Assembly: GCA_965178125.1 (NCBI GenBank)
Contig: OZ237764.1
Coordinates: 248,001-312,000, forward strand
Direction: 5' to 3'
DNA from: Bilabrum cf. latius
Lineage: Eukaryota > Bigyra: Bicosoecida > Bigyra > Bicosoecida
DNA length: 64,000 nucleotides
In this document: positions 32,956 through 45,323 of the stretch, in pieces
How positions within the stretch are numbered: the stretch's first letter is position 1
Layout of the letters: each line of letters begins with the position of its first letter
Position numbers and translations under genes: made by a program
Notes under the pieces: generated by a model
Seen by the model: the letters and a program-made list of their open reading frames with translations, nothing else
What the model was told of the DNA's origin: nothing
The model's database searches: none

Positions 32956-35726
32956 TCACACCAGCAGGCCCGTCCCGTCCTCCAGCAGCCACGGCCTCAG
33001 AGGGTCCCTCCCCTGGAACATGTGCTCCCTCTAGGCATCGGGATGCTCCCTCTCTTCCTCCGTGAGGTGGTCCGGCATGTCGTTGATATCCATTAGCATC
33101 CTACCGGTGACTGGGTCTCTGTTGGCGAGGAGACGGAGGGCCTGAAGCTCCTCAGAGACGGGACCTGCGTCCAGGCCCTGGGCCTTGGCCTCGTCTGTGC
33201 CGCTTGCGTCAGCATGCCTCGGCTTTGGACCCGCCTCTGAGTTGAGAACATCCCCGCGAAGTGCACGGCGCCGAGCCTCCACTTGTCGGTGGTCCATGTA
33301 GTGCGTGTACGCCCTGTAGTAATCGTCAAACTCAGAGGGGACCAGGTGGAACTGCACCCACTGCGCGAGGGTGCCGCTGCTGGCCATCTTGTTCAAGTAG
33401 AAGTCGTCGTGGTAGATCGACAGCTAGGTCCCCATGGTGGTGCTGATCGCGGCTGGAGGTAGCGAGCACAAGAATGGGAAGGTAGACACGCCCGATGGTA
33501 CGAACTGCGCGTTCCGGCCCGTGGGTTTCAGTCCGTCCCACGTGTACCCCTCCCACCAGTTGGTCATGAAGAACTCCTCAAGCACCACATTCATGCCAGT
33601 CTCATCGTAGCGACCGACTGTGCCGTCAGACACGTTGAGGTGACCCACGGCCCACTCGTTGCACACCGCTCCCGTGGCGGCAGCGTGGTCCCGGGTGGCC
33701 TGTGTCACCACCTCGTGCGCCCGCAGCACCTGCCGCGCCCCCGTGGCGGCGTCGATGAAGGTGAACGAGGCAGAGTCCTCGTAGTCGAAGATGCTGGGCG
33801 TGCGGACGGCTGTAACCCCGCCTCCTGTCACCACTCGCGTGTTCGTGTAGGTCCCCTCGCGCATCTGCAGGTCAGGTTCCCACTCGTCGTCATCGAGGAG
33901 GGGTACGTCGTCTCTGAAGGACGGTCGAGAAAGGCTGTAGGGGGTCTTTCCGGAGTAGGCCTGCGATACTAGTTCATGGAGTGGTTCATGGTTCAAGCGG
34001 AGGAGTGCATGGTCTCGGAGCAAAGCTTTCACATCGAGGCTGCATGCCTGCTCACCGTGAATCGAATGATGCAGTCGTTCGGGCTGGCCGCCGTCCCGTC
34101 CTTGCATTGCGAGCTGCGGTCCTCCGCTCTCATGACGAGAGTCCTCCTGTTTCCGATATCAACCGGGCTATCCTGGTCTATCGTGGTGGCGGGCAGGCTG
34201 CAGTCCCCTCTTCGTCGCAACATGCACCGAATGTCCTCGCTGTAGTTGCCCGCGCCCCGGAGCGCCAGAGCCAGAGAGGGCGCCTCGGTGCCGGCCACCA
34301 TCCTGACATCTAGCTGTGCAAGTTCATAGTCTGGGTTCTGCATCACGATAAATGTGAGGTCGCTGTCGCTGTCCACAGGCAGGGCTGGGACTCTCAGCGC
34401 CTCTCCATCTTCGGGTCTGTATGCCACGACCGGCTCTAGGTCGTAGAAACCTGCTCCGGACACCACCGCCGAGTACGCCTCGCGGTTTTGATCCAAATTC
34501 ACCGAGAATGGACTCTATGCAGATGCGATCTAGTTGGCAATGAAGGCGCCGGAGATGAAGTCGGTGACGGTCACGTTGGCAGTCGGGTTGTTGTTGGCCG
34601 AAGAATCCAGGGTTACGGTCGCAACGTCGATCTCGCCGAGCGGTGTCGCGGACACAGACGGAGTCTGCGGGGTGGGATGCAGGTTGGATATAGTGTGCTT
34701 AAGCGGTGGGCACGATGGGTGGCAGCACTTGTGCATGCCATATGTTGCTGGCCATGCGCTCTCTCACTGGGCTCTGCGATGAAGGGCATGGGGCATGGTG
34801 GGTGGGGTAGGGGATTGACACACTGACCGATGTAGGGAGCTGGGCGCGGATCGGAATTGCACCCGCGAGGCCCATCGATCCTGCTGCTTAGACCAGGCAG
34901 TCTGTCAACTCACGGGGCTCGGGGTGATCGAGGGTGTCGGGGAATTGGAAGGGGTTGTGTTGGGAGTCGGGCTGTTGCTTGGAGTCGCACTCGGGATAGG
35001 CGATGCGGAAGAGGCCGCACCACCCCCATTCAGAGTCCCCTGCGCCAGAGCATCAGCTCCCTCCCCCCCTTTGGGAGAGAAAGTAGACCCTGGCAGTGCA
35101 TCGCGGAGGGCGCCCGCCATCGAGCCATCCTCCAGTGCATCTGCCACACGGGCCCCGATGGTCGATGCGTCGGCCTGACTCGTCGCCAAAATATGCTGTA
35201 TGATTGTGCTTACGACGCTCTGGGTCTTCCGCCCCGGAATGAGAGCACCATCCCTGGGTTGGGGTTGCGACCGCAGCGCCCTCAGTCTCAGTCTGGCCGC
35301 CGAGCCAGAAGCGGCGTCCTCGATCGTGACAAGGATGCTGGCTGCTGCGACTCCGTAAGTACTTGCAGATGTACTGGCTATGGTGCCTGCATCGCTGCAG
35401 CTTACGGCAGTTCCTTCCACCTCAAAGGCCACCCGGACGTAGTGCGTGAATGAGCCGGAGGCAACTGCGCTGCTGGCATCTGATGGGCACGCTGCTTCGG
35501 CAAGGTCAGTGCCCCCCAGGTCGCCACCAGACGTAAACGAGTCATTGGTGTCGCTACCGTCGTCGCTTAGTCCAACACCAAGTCCAATGCCCACCGCGGC
35601 TGCGACAACGAGAAGTGCGATCGCAATGCTGCCGCCGACGCAGCAGCACGAGAACCCCGAGTCAACCTACTTGACTTCTCGATCGCCAGCCTCTTTAGTG
35701 GTTTGGTCAATCTTTTCTATCTTCAT
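32956..35726 (-). CDS. Type II membrane protein with large ectodomain
   Basis: 808 residues, three exons: 34914-35726, 34056-34664 and 32956-33960. Introns 34665-34913 and 33961-34055, both phase 0. The start (MKIEKIDQTTKEAGDREVK then TAG) gives a short cytosolic tail, then CCCVGGSIAIALLVVAAAVG as a signal anchor. The ectodomain has a thioredoxin-sized N-terminal region, a Pro/Ser/Thr linker (TPNTTPSNSPTPSITPSP) that is probably O-glycosylated, and a C-terminal part of about 530 residues with Trp/Tyr-rich segments such as EFFMTNWWEGYTWDGLKP. In-frame TAGs occur at VK-TAG-VD, IAN-TAG-IASA-TAG-SPF, MGT-TAG-LSI and PDA-TAG-REH. Stop TGA. No family recognised. Topology suggests a cell-surface or Golgi protein. 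Confidence 0.78.
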
Positions 35727-36093
35727 GGGGTTGTCTTGGTCGGCAAGGGTTGTTGGTTGGACAGGGCCTTGGCTTGATTGCACCTGCGTGAGCATGCACC
35801 GTAGCACTTCGAACGCTTGAGGCATCTGCCCGCAAACGGAGAGGAATGCAAAACCGTTGCACGACCGTCATACTTCTTACTCCAAATCCAGCCATTTTAA
35901 AACGGTTAGTGTCTAGGGATCCAGTGCTACGGCAGACTGGAGGGATTTGCCGGGTTGGCGCCGCGCGTTTCCGTTTCTTGGTTGCGGAACGAACCGACGT
36001 GCTGGCGAAGGGTCGCACCTAGCAAATTCATTCACGCGTATGATGCCCAGCAATCACGTGTTAATGTAATAAATCAAAATGCATCCAATTCGC
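35727..36093. other. Intergenic region
   Basis: Between two minus-strand genes. AT-richer near 36050-36080. Presumed promoter of the type II membrane protein. No gene seen. Confidence 0.4.
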
Positions 36094-38316
36094 TCATCTC
36101 TCGGGCGGCGGAGGGGGTGTCCTTGCCTCGCCACTGCCACCCGCCCCGCCAGCTTGCGTGCCAGTGGAGTCCAAGCTGCTGGTTGCCCCTGGCGCGGGCA
36201 CGGATACAGCAACTCCTTCGTCCTGGGCAGGGGCCGCCGCTCTTGCAGATGCAGATTGACCTACATGAGATCCCGCTGCGCCATTGGCATCCGCACCATG
36301 GGCCTCCTGCCTACTGGCACCGCCAGAGGCAAGCCTTGCATGGGCGCGTTGCAACTGCTGCTCAAGGGCCGCCACCTTGCTATCTCTCTCGTGGAGCTGC
36401 TCGAGCAGCTAGTTCTGGTCTTGCTCCGCGGCTGCCTCGAGGGCCGCGATGGCCCTTTCCAGTTGTTCCCTGGGCATGTATCCCTCTGGGGGAGGAGCAG
36501 GCCCTTTAGCATGGGGCTCCGATCGAGATGACTCATTCTCCGACGATGCCTCACCAACGGGCCCGCCCTCGCTCGAGCTGACTGGCTCGTTGGCGTTCCC
36601 GACTCGCGCATTCTCTTGTTCCCTGGACCGAAGCAGTGCCTCAAGAGCCTGGTCTATCCTCTCCAGGCGGGCGCGCACCTGCTCCGAATCCATCAAGCCA
36701 CTACCCACGCCATCCCGACCGGCATGCGCGCCGTTCGATCCAGTCATCACACCGTTGATCCGCCCCTATTCTCGTTTCTCAGGACTTGAGCGCCGCAGGG
36801 GAGAGTAGGCGCTGGCGGCAGCGGCGTGCGACCGCACCCCCATCCGCTCCAGCGCTGCTCGCCTTGATCCCCGCAGCGGAGCACCTGCTCGAGATTCGTC
36901 CGTTGTGAGGCCAGCCAGCCGAGCCTAGCCCGATGCACTCAGGAGACCATCCTCTGGCTCCCTGTGCCCTGCACCCCCTTTGCCGCCGCCCGAAGCTTTG
37001 CCGTTGGCACGTCGGGGCGACGCTTTCTTTGGCTGTTTAAGAACGTTCCCGCCGCTGCCGTTCCGATTTGATTGTCCTGCATGGAGCCCTGTCGGTGTGT
37101 CCATCGCCTGTCTCTTTCTAGACTGGCGCCGAGCAGTTGCCCCAGTTGCCCGAGGGGACAGGCCGTGCCTCGTCACCGCCAGGGGTCCCAGAACTGCCAC
37201 CAGCTCACGCACTGCGCGGCGCGCTGCGATTCCGAGGCCCTCGGGGTTGTCATTTGGCGCACCCTGACCAGTCGAAATGCCCCCTGATTCACCGCGAGAA
37301 TGCCCTGCTAGCAAGTTGCCATCCCCATCCGGCACCATGCCTCGCTGGTCAGCAGGCGCGCCGTCTGTATGCGAAGCAACCGAAGCCGATTCTTCTATTG
37401 GCTCCTATTCATCACCATGAACATTGCCCAATGAATCACCAAGACGGCCACTACCGGCGAATAAAACAGAACCACCAAGCACTGACCCTGCCTATCCATC
37501 GCTGCCCAGCAATACCCCGTCCTCCCTGGAGATGCCCGTGTTATACTCCCAGAAACCTTGGGCCTCACGGGCAGTTCCAAACCGTCTGCCATATACTAGA
37601 AACTCCTTCAGCCCGAGAAAAGGGTTGCGCAGCACTTGTATATCGGGGTGAAGCCAAGATGGCCGAACAGTAGTGGAGCCATTGCGCGTTCGGACCCGAA
37701 TCGAATCGGCATGAACATGCGATACGGCCAAGCCTTGACCAACTGAAGGCGATTGGTCCTACTTCGGACCACCGGCGGCCGAACTCATTCCCATAGCCAT
37801 GTTGAACGCTGACCTCGATGATGCCAAGCCAGGAGCTACAAGACCAGAGTTTACCTCAGGTAGGCCTCTGCTAACAGCAGAGACAGCTAAATCATTTGTT
37901 GATGACCCGTTTGATTGCAATGGCGACTACGGAATCATTGCGCTGCGGCCGTGCAGTCGAGCTGTTGTGCGATCCGGAGAAGACACAGGCGTCGACCCGC
38001 GGAGGGCCGATTTACCAGAGCCTAACCGGCGATCTGACGCGGGGAAAATTTTTGCGCTCGTCCTATGCTTTGGTTCAGTTTGGTGCGTTGGCGAGAAAAG
38101 CTCGTCGGGTCGCTGGGCACGACGCTATCGCGAGGATGCTCTCGTCTGCTGCAGCCTTGCGCTTCTGGATTGAGTCTTCCTCCGCGGAGACATGGCTTCG
38201 TATACAGCCGAAATCCTATCGCGCGTTTCCATGGCAATAGACTGACTGTGTTTAACGCCAGCTTTCTGCAGGGGGCTACTGAAATTGTTGGATCGGGTCA
38301 GGTTGCGTCGATTCAT
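36094..38316 (-). CDS. Disordered / coiled-coil protein, unknown
   Basis: 740 residues in one frame, ATG 38316 (alternative 38232) to TGA 36094. A TGA lies just upstream of the first ATG. Several TAGs are in frame. Most of it is Ser/Gly/Asn/Arg-rich disorder. One segment around residues 210-260 looks folded (DIQVLRNPFLGLKEFLVYGR then FGTAREAQGFWEYNTG). Two helical stretches near the C-terminus form coiled coil: VRARLERIDQALEALLRSRE and, after it, REQLERAIAALEAAAEQDQN-TAG-LLEQLHERD, in which the TAG sits between Asn and Leu and fits Gln. The composition is typical of nuclear or condensate proteins, but no motif proves it. I do not recognise a family. Confidence 0.65.
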
Positions 38317-38618
38317 CACGCAACATCACGCAGGATCGGATCACGGCACATTAAATTCCGGATCACAAGAACGAAACTTGCGACCGTGTGCAGCGCAGCG
38401 TGCTTCCAACATGAATACGAATATCCACGACACTGTGCTTCGGAATGGTAGGAAGGGAGGATGGTCAGTGATCACAGGCACAGGCAGGGTACTAGTAGCT
38501 TGAACGAACTTGCATGGATCGAGAGCGCTTCGTGTGCGCACGCTGTCAGACCGGGTTGCTTGAAGAAGTGCAACGAAATGGTGAATATGGAACAAGGTTT
38601 AATACACGATGCGATCGA

Positions 38619-39231
38619 TCACGAGTACATGGACTCCTCCTCGTCAGGCAGCGTCCCGAACCGCATCACGAAAGCAGACGCGAAGATGATCAAGTTCGAC
38701 GCGAAGACCGAGATGCCAGGGTACGCGTCCAACTCATCGTCGTTGAGAAATCGCTCGACCATGATGAAAACCGCGCCAGTGAGCACCCCGATCGCAACCA
38801 CGAGCGACACGATCAGGAAGGCTCGGGCCCTGCCTTGGGCACCTTGATCGTCCACGTTGTTCAACTCGTGCCAGGGCATGGCATTCAGCGCAATGAAAAC
38901 CATTGTCATCGCAACGATGAGGATCCATGAGTACCCGCTTACTCTTCGTGCTTCATCTCGGGTGGCTGCATTCGCATCGTAGACGCCCCAGGCCGCTCCA
39001 TCAATGTAGAGCCACAAGCCAGCCCCATACTGCGGCAAGAATGACGCACTTATTGCAACTTTTGTATGATCGATTGAAAACAGATCATGCGCTCGAAGTC
39101 GCAGCGAAGCGCAGCGGGTATGTACTGCTGGTCGAATAGTCACTCACCAAGAACCCAGCAAACAGGGAAGCGAGCTGCTATGTGAGCGCCTTGCTGGAAG
39201 AACTATCATCGTAACTAAATCCCCCGTACAT
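38619..39231 (-). CDS. TMEM50: TMEM50-family membrane protein
   Basis: 164 residues: exon 1 39148-39231, intron 39030-39147 (118 bp, GTGAGT..CCGCAG, phase 0), exon 2 38619-39029. Four TM segments: residues about 20-38 spanning the exon junction (LASLFAGFLYGAGLWLYIDG), 54-72, 92-112 and 126-146. The signature (W-x-x-IDGA after TM1, then a TM ending in NAM, then YPGISVFASN near TM4) matches TMEM50/SMP1 proteins, which are usually about 158 residues. One in-frame TAG lies just before the first TM (KALT-TAG-QLAS). These are small endosomal/ER membrane proteins of unclear role. Stop TGA. Confidence 0.85.
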
Positions 39232-39413
39232 AGTCTTGCACGAGTCCTTTGCTAGGAAAAAGATCCTGTGGTGCCTTTTCCTGGATTTCGCCTTGCGGAA
39301 CCTCAAGCCCGCGGCGCCGCTGGTGAAACCGCACTAGACTCGAAAGAGATTTGCAGTCGAAAGAAGACATTTGTCCGCAGTAACTCGCTAGTAGTGCATG
39401 ACAAGTGCATGTA
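39232..39413. other. Intergenic region
   Basis: Short spacer between TMEM50 start and the METTL26-like 3' end, probably the TMEM50 promoter. No gene seen. Confidence 0.35.
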
Positions 39414-40829
39414 TCATTCGATATTTAGCCGCACATCGTGCCCCGCCGCCCTCAGTGCCACTGCAGCCCGCTCCAAGGCCTCCCCCTTGACCAGCAGGTA
39501 GTCCGTATCATAGGTGCTCGATACGAACACAGACACGCCCACGTCCTTGAGAGGACCCACCACGGACGCAAGCACGCCCACGAGCGCAAAGTCGAGCTGC
39601 CCAGCCACTCGCAGCATCGCCCACCCGCCTTCCACTCTGCTCCCCGCTGGTGCCGCACCCGACCCGCTGGCACTGGCACCTGCTGCCCCCGACGAAGCAC
39701 CGCTCTCGCCCCCCTCTGCCTCCTTACTCCCACGCACCAGCTCGGTCAAGACAGCCTCGGGGCACACCACGGATAGCTCCTCGGGAGTCCGGGTCACGGA
39801 AACGAACCCCGCCGAAGCTTCGCTAGATGTGCCTTGCCGCCGCCCCAGCAGCGCCGCCAGTTCGGCAGGACCTACACCGCCCCCGTCCTCGGCCTCCTCG
39901 ATTCTGACCACTGCAAATACTCCGGGCACTTGCTCCAGCCTCCAGCCCTTTGAGGCACTTGCTCCAGAGGCGTGCTCGTTCAACGAGGCTTGCTCACCCT
40001 GCCCTTCCGCCCCGCCTGTCCCAGTACCAGCGGCTACTTGTGATGCAGGCTGCGCAGCACCCGCCCCGCTGCTTGTTTCAGCGATCTGTGCACCGCTTGT
40101 GCCAGCAGGTGCAACAGGTGCGGGTTTCTCCCACACGCAGAAAAAGTTGTTTGCAGGCATGGGCTCTGCAGCGATCCTGCCCAGCCCTGCCGCACGCGCG
40201 CAGGCGTCGAGCGCTTCCAGGTCCCGGAGGCCCCACTCGTCACACCGCTCTCTGAGCGTCCCGTCGAAGGCTCGGTTGGACTCGGTGGTGAAGGTGCCGG
40301 CCAGCTTGAATGGGCCGTAGATGCACAGCCGTCCGCCCGGGCGGAGGGCCTCCCCGGCACCGGCGAACAGACCGGAGGTGGCGGCAAACGGTGAGATGTG
40401 GGTCACATTACACGCAAGTATCACGTCGAATCGTTCGGTGGATTCCTTGCTGGATGCCCCGTCACCATCAGCAGCAAGTGCAGACAGGGCAACGTCCGTC
40501 CAACGTGGATGTGAGGCATCCACGCGGATGGGAGGTGCAACAGAGGATATTCCATGTGTCCATGCCGGAATATCTCGGTCAATGGATGTTGATGACACGT
40601 CCGAAGGAATCCAAGCCTTAAGATCCTCGATTTGGGGAGCCATGAACGCTGCGTGCTGCCCCGTCCCGGATGCAACCTCGAGCAAGCGAAGCCCAGCGCA
40701 GCCTGATGGAATCCATCGCTGCAGCTAGCGGAACACATCCCCCTTGTTTCGATCCGCCGCCCCGGCAAATGCCCTGCTGACGCACTTGGAGTAAACCCGC
40801 AGGGCGAAAGTACGTGCAGCTGCAAGCAT
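39414..40829 (-). CDS. METTL26: METTL26-like methyltransferase fused to ACT-like domain
   Basis: 471 residues, single exon, ATG 40829 to TGA 39414. The N-terminus (MLAAARTFALRVYSKCVSRA) looks like a mitochondrial presequence. Residues about 27-230 match the METTL26/DUF938 family: ADRNKGDVFR, LLEVASGTGQHAAF (SAM motif I), DVILACNVTHISP, RLCIYGPFKLAG and the PANNFFCVWEKP end. After an Ala/Gly/Ser linker, residues about 300-471 resemble an ACT_7 (CASTOR-like) domain: FVSVTRTPEELSVVCPE, LDFALVGVLASVVGPLKDVG and SSTYDTDYLLVKGEALE. That domain binds amino acids in other proteins. One TAG (40725-40727) sits in the helix before motif I, where METTL26 relatives usually have a hydrophobic residue, so this site alone does not support Gln. 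The fusion is unusual. Confidence 0.85.
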
Positions 40830-40899
40830 GGATGCTGGCAGGCCCCCGGGCTAGCAAACTCACTTGCTTCCAGACGTTGACACTTTGCCGCAGTATGCC

Positions 40900-41067
40900 A
40901 TGTCAGACTTCATGTTCAAGCGCGCCGTGTTTGTTGCATGGGCGTCGATTGGTATCGTGTATGCATGCGATGCAGTTGCAGAGCGGTGGGAGCTGCGACG
41001 ACCAACCACTGGGTGGGCAGCAAACTACCTTGCTAACAGTGCGAGGCCACATTATACTAAAACAAAG
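40900..41067 (+). CDS. Possible small membrane protein, 3' end unresolved
   Basis: ATG 40900 opens a frame encoding MSDFMFKRAVFVAWASIGIV with one hydrophobic segment, then a basic PTTGWAANYLANSARPHY stretch ending at AAG before GTATGC (41068). It would share a divergent promoter with the METTL26-like gene (start 40829). Without splicing it reads on to TGA near 41259, antisense to the next gene. A downstream exon could not be fixed. Size and shape recall small mitochondrial membrane subunits. Confidence 0.38.
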
Positions 41068-41125
41068 GTATGCTATCATAAAGGGCGATCTTATTGCAGC
41101 TAGCCCCTTCAGGTGTCCAAGCACC

Positions 41126-42588
41126 TCACCCGAACAACGCCTTTGCCGGGGCTGAGCCATCCTGCTCGAACGCAGCCGTCTTTGCCGCCACAGGATCAGC
41201 GGGGTCAGGCACCGGAGGAGCCGCTGGCGCGCCCATGTACCGGCCCCCACTCACATTGACACTCCCAAATCCAGGCACCGTATCCCTAGGCGCCCCTGCC
41301 CCCTCCAAAACCGCGTCCCCACCGCCCCCCTGCATTGACCCCGCCGTGGGGTCTACCCCCATTCCAGACACCGCCTGCGGGGTCGTGTCATAGGGCGCAA
41401 GGACCGCATTCACGGTCTGCTCCGCGCTCAGATCGGCTCGGATCACGCGGTCGAAGATGTGCCTCGACCGAGTGAAGGTTCGGTACAGCCCGCTCGCGTC
41501 GTGGGCTCGCTCCTCGGGCCTCATCTGGCAGCACTCGTCGTACCGGCGCAGGTACTCGGCGCGGCTGGGCAGCAGAAGCACCGTCTCGTACCCGCCCGAG
41601 GACGGCACGTCGTGCTTGCGGAGGTCAGCGGCGCCGTACATCTCCACCCCGGATGCGGGCTGCCGCCAGAGCTCTCGAGCCGCGCGGAGGCGCTGCCCGT
41701 AGTTGCGACCAGTGGGCACCAGGTCCACGGTATTGATGCCTCGCGACTGCGCCGCTGCCTGCAGTACCGTGCGCTTGCCCACACCCGGGGGCCCGAACAG
41801 GACGATGCGGCCGGTTGACCGCTTGCTCCCTCCGCTGCTCAGCAGGCTGCTCGAATCGTCAATGAATTCGTTGCCGCCCCCGGCTCTCCTGCCATGCTCC
41901 GTCCCGCAGATGCCACACAAGCACACATTCAGGCACAGTCCAGCGCAGGTTCGGTCGTCGCCGCACACCGTGGGGAAGGCTTCGTCGTAATCGAGCCACT
42001 CGGGAAAGAACCAGGCGATTGTCGCCCACAGCAGCAGCACGATACCTGCGCCTGCAGTCAACCCCCAAATTGTACCCCAAGGAAATTTCCAATTGAGGCG
42101 AACGTCTTCCAAATGTCTCGGATTGTACATACACCGAACTTGCTGACCCTCGTAGTATTTTTTGGTTGTCTCCAGCTCCACGGAGACCGGGACATCAGCA
42201 CCGATGGGGTAGTAGGTTACATCGAAATCATAACATGTTGAACATGAAGTGTGCCCGTACTGGTCGGTGGTACAGTGGCATCTGCGACAGAGGGTAGATC
42301 AGCGCCCGCGGATTGCTTGCATGGTCAATGGAAGCATCGAGAAGAGAAGATGGGGCGAAGAATGAACCATTCATCACTGATTTTATTTTAAAGTTCTCAC
42401 TGTCTCCTGTACACGTCCCCAACCGTGCAAGTAGCTACCTCGTACTTGTCTCTGACTTCTTTAGCGTCTGGGTATACGCCACCCCAGGCTCCGCCAAGCA
42501 GTCCAGCAGTCGCACCAAGAAATAAAGTCGTAGTAACAACTGCACAGCAATTGGGTCGAATCGCACCGTCGCAGCATTCATCAACCAT
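41126..42588 (-). CDS. Two-TM membrane protein with P-loop domain
   Basis: 447 residues: exon 1 42401-42588, intron 42282-42400 (119 bp, GTGAGA..TCGCAG) splitting a Gln codon, exon 2 41126-42281. The first TM is near residues 12-35 (CCAVVTTTLFLGATAGLLGG). A Cys-containing external loop (QCHCTTDQYGHTSCSTC, YDFDVTYYPIGADVPVSVEL, GQQVRCMYNP) recalls the DUF3592 type of domain. The second TM is TIWGLTAGAGIVLLLWATIAWFF. The cytosolic part has a Walker A-like LFGPPGVGKRT (about residue 225) and is followed by a possible nucleotide-binding fold, with a Gly/Pro-rich tail. No Walker B is certain. Stop TGA. A membrane-anchored ATP/GTP-binding protein is inferred. Confidence 0.72.
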
Positions 42589-42728
42589 GATGCTTCACAA
42601 GTGCCGAAGAAGAAGTTCTCGCTGCACCGTGGTGCTCAGAGCGCGTTTCCTGGATTGTTCCTAGAATTCCGGGCGAGCACCAGCACACTCTCAACTGTTT
42701 GGCCACATCGTCTCGACTCAAAACAACA

Positions 42729-45323
42729 TCAGAGAACCAACTCAAGCACCCTGGGATAGTCGATAAGCTCCAGCTCCAATGCAAGCTGCATGGTTGGCCC
42801 TCCTCCAGTCTCAGCGGCATGCCCCAGCGCGCACCGCAGCTCTGCCACTCGCGAGCTGCTGTTCGAGACAGGGTCGAACAGAGCCGGAGCACCATCCTGA
42901 GGGCATCGAATGGATTGGCCCGCAGCAGCATAGACCGTCATAGACACATTAAATGGGAGCACCGGGGCGCTGCTGGGCTCGTGGCAGCGGTACTAGATCT
43001 ACCCTTTGCTAGGGCCTTGGCCCATCCCGTCTTCGCACGGCCCCTGTGACGAGTGCGCCCAAGAGCTGATACCTCGGACTACCACATCCTCCGGGTCGCC
43101 CCCCTGCGGCACGATCGGCCAGTGCCTCGCATCCCGGGTCACCACATAGGCCAGCACGGCCAGCCGACTGGGGCCCGAGTAGTACGGCAGGATGGCCACG
43201 GCGTCTCTGGCCAGTATGTCCGGATGTGCGTCGTCCGGAGGACCACCACTCTCTGATGAGTGCCCGTGCACCATGACGGTGTCGTGGTCGTCGGTCACGC
43301 GAGACACATTCACGACCAGAGGAGGAGTGGGAGAGGGAGGAGAAGACGCGAGTGAATCGGAGCCGACTGCTGTCGTGCCACCAGAGGAGCCAGCCGCGGC
43401 ATCCAGCAGGAGCTTCACGCTGCGAAGGGCAGGAGAAGTCATGGATGAGTCGTTGCTAGGGTAGGGCGCCTCAGGGTGCGCCACAGCCCACTGCACGAAC
43501 TCGTCCAGGACCATCCCGAACGAGGTGTCGCCCGATGTGGCATCGAACATGCACAGCTTCTCTACACCCTTGTGCAGGTAAAACGCGAAGTATCGAAGGG
43601 CCATCTTCTGCTTCCAGACTAGGGCCTTCTCCACCGTCACGTTGGGCCCAAACACCTGCGTGGGCAGCGAGTTGACCTCGGTGATCCACACGGGGCACTC
43701 AATCACAGTCCCATTGGAGGCGCGCCTTGCAATTGATCCGTGGATCGCGCCGTTGATGCTGTTGTTGTAGGGCCCCGCATCTCGGAGCAAGCTCTCAGTC
43801 TACAGGTAGTGCCCCGAGTACTCCGGCATCACGGCAGTGTACCTGTACCCGTTGGACGATAGCGAGTCATCGCGTCCGAGCGCGTTGACGGGGTGACCCT
43901 TCTGGCCGGGGCTGGGCTCCGGGTACGTCCTGCCCGTGTGATAGGGGTGCTTTGAGATGGCTCTGAAGCGGTCCGGTTCCTCCGTGGATGCGGGCCACGG
44001 CACGGTGTTTCCGATCCCATCCGTGATGCGGACGCCGGAGAAATCCCCGGCGTTGGACAAGGCGGCGTGGGCCGTTGCGTTTCGCATCGCCACCCAGACG
44101 TCGCTGTCCCTTGCCTCTGGGTACAGCGGCGGGTCGTAGTACTTGTTGATCTGCAGCGTGTCCGAGCCGAATGTGAGCTCGCTGCGATAAAAAGTAAATC
44201 TGTGGTATTGTATACGGGGCGTGGGCTCGCAGCAGCAATCGTGAAGACTACCGCAAGCAGGGGGCAGGAGGTGCGTCGGAGGGACCGCGCTACAACATAC
44301 AATGGGAATCGCCGTAAACACAACGATCACGCTACGGCCGACTTACTTCCACATCTCCAGATCGAACCCCACGGTGTCTGCCAGCGGCCCCATCACCCGC
44401 CTGGCGAAGGAGGCCACGCTGCCGGCGTACTTGGACCATCCGAGCAGGGTCTCTTTGCCTTCTGGAGTGCCCGGGGGAGCGAAAGGTCGATACAGCATGG
44501 TGTTCAGCTGCAGCTCGGCGCCTGCCTGGATGGCAGCCAGCAGGGGCCTGGACAAATCGGCGCACACCGATGGACCGGGCCCATCGGAGGCCGATGGAAC
44601 GAACCCATCGGAGGAGCCCGCGGAGTCGTTGTGCAGACCCGTGAAAAACGTGTGGCACATGTCGCCTCCGCTGTACGCCGGTTGCTGAAACCCTGAGTAG
44701 TTGGCTCGTAGCTCGAACGGCTCGTGCCAACCGCTGGTACTAACCCTAGTGCCGGTCAGTGTTGCGCCACTCGTCTGCCTCGTGACTGCGACAAGCAGGC
44801 GAGCGGGGCTTTCCCACTGGTGCGCTTCCGTCTTGAAGGAAAAGCAGATGGATCGGGCGCCTTTCGCGGCATTGGATGACACGGTGGCTCTGGTGCCGAT
44901 GTTCGGGATGGGAGCGCCAGAGTTGCCGTTCAAGAGGAGCACCGGGCGGATGCCAGCCCGAGATAAACCCTGCAGCTTTGCTTCCCACTCGTCGGGGTTA
45001 AGGACTTGCGACTCGTTGTAGTAGTTGAAATGGCCCCAATCCACCTCGAATCGGACGTTTCTAATGCCTTGGCGCGCCATGTGTTTGGCGAGTAGCCTGG
45101 CGCTCCCCGAGAAGTTCGTGGTGCCGTGAAGATTTCCACCAAATACAAGCCCAACTCCATTCAAAAGGTGTGAAACTGGCCGAGTATTGATGTACGCACG
45201 CCACGGAGGCAGGAAATGGGAGTAAGATCCGAATGGAACGGCATCGATCCACGACTAGTTGATGTAGCTGTACTGATCGACTAGCCTTGCACTTGCTAGC
45301 GTTGCAAGTACAGTGCAATACAT
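42729..45323 (-). CDS. Secreted clan GH-A glycoside hydrolase
   Basis: 809 residues: exon 1 44347-45323, intron 44182-44346 (165 bp, GTAAGT..TCGCAG), exon 2 42729-44181. N-terminus MYCTVLATLASARLVDQYSY is a probable signal peptide or anchor. A TIM-barrel start is seen in NGVGLVFGGNLHGTTNFSGS and FEVDWGHFNYYN. The splice rebuilds GFDLEMW-N-ELTFGSD, giving the acid/base WNE motif of clan A. The nucleophile candidate is the Glu in CPVWITEVNSLPTQ. A C-terminal beta domain follows. In-frame TAGs at YIN-TAG-SWID, GHYL-TAG-TES, and SKG-TAG-I-TAG-YRC. Stop TGA. The GH family is uncertain (GH39/GH30-like). The substrate is a beta-linked glycan by inference. Confidence 0.8.
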
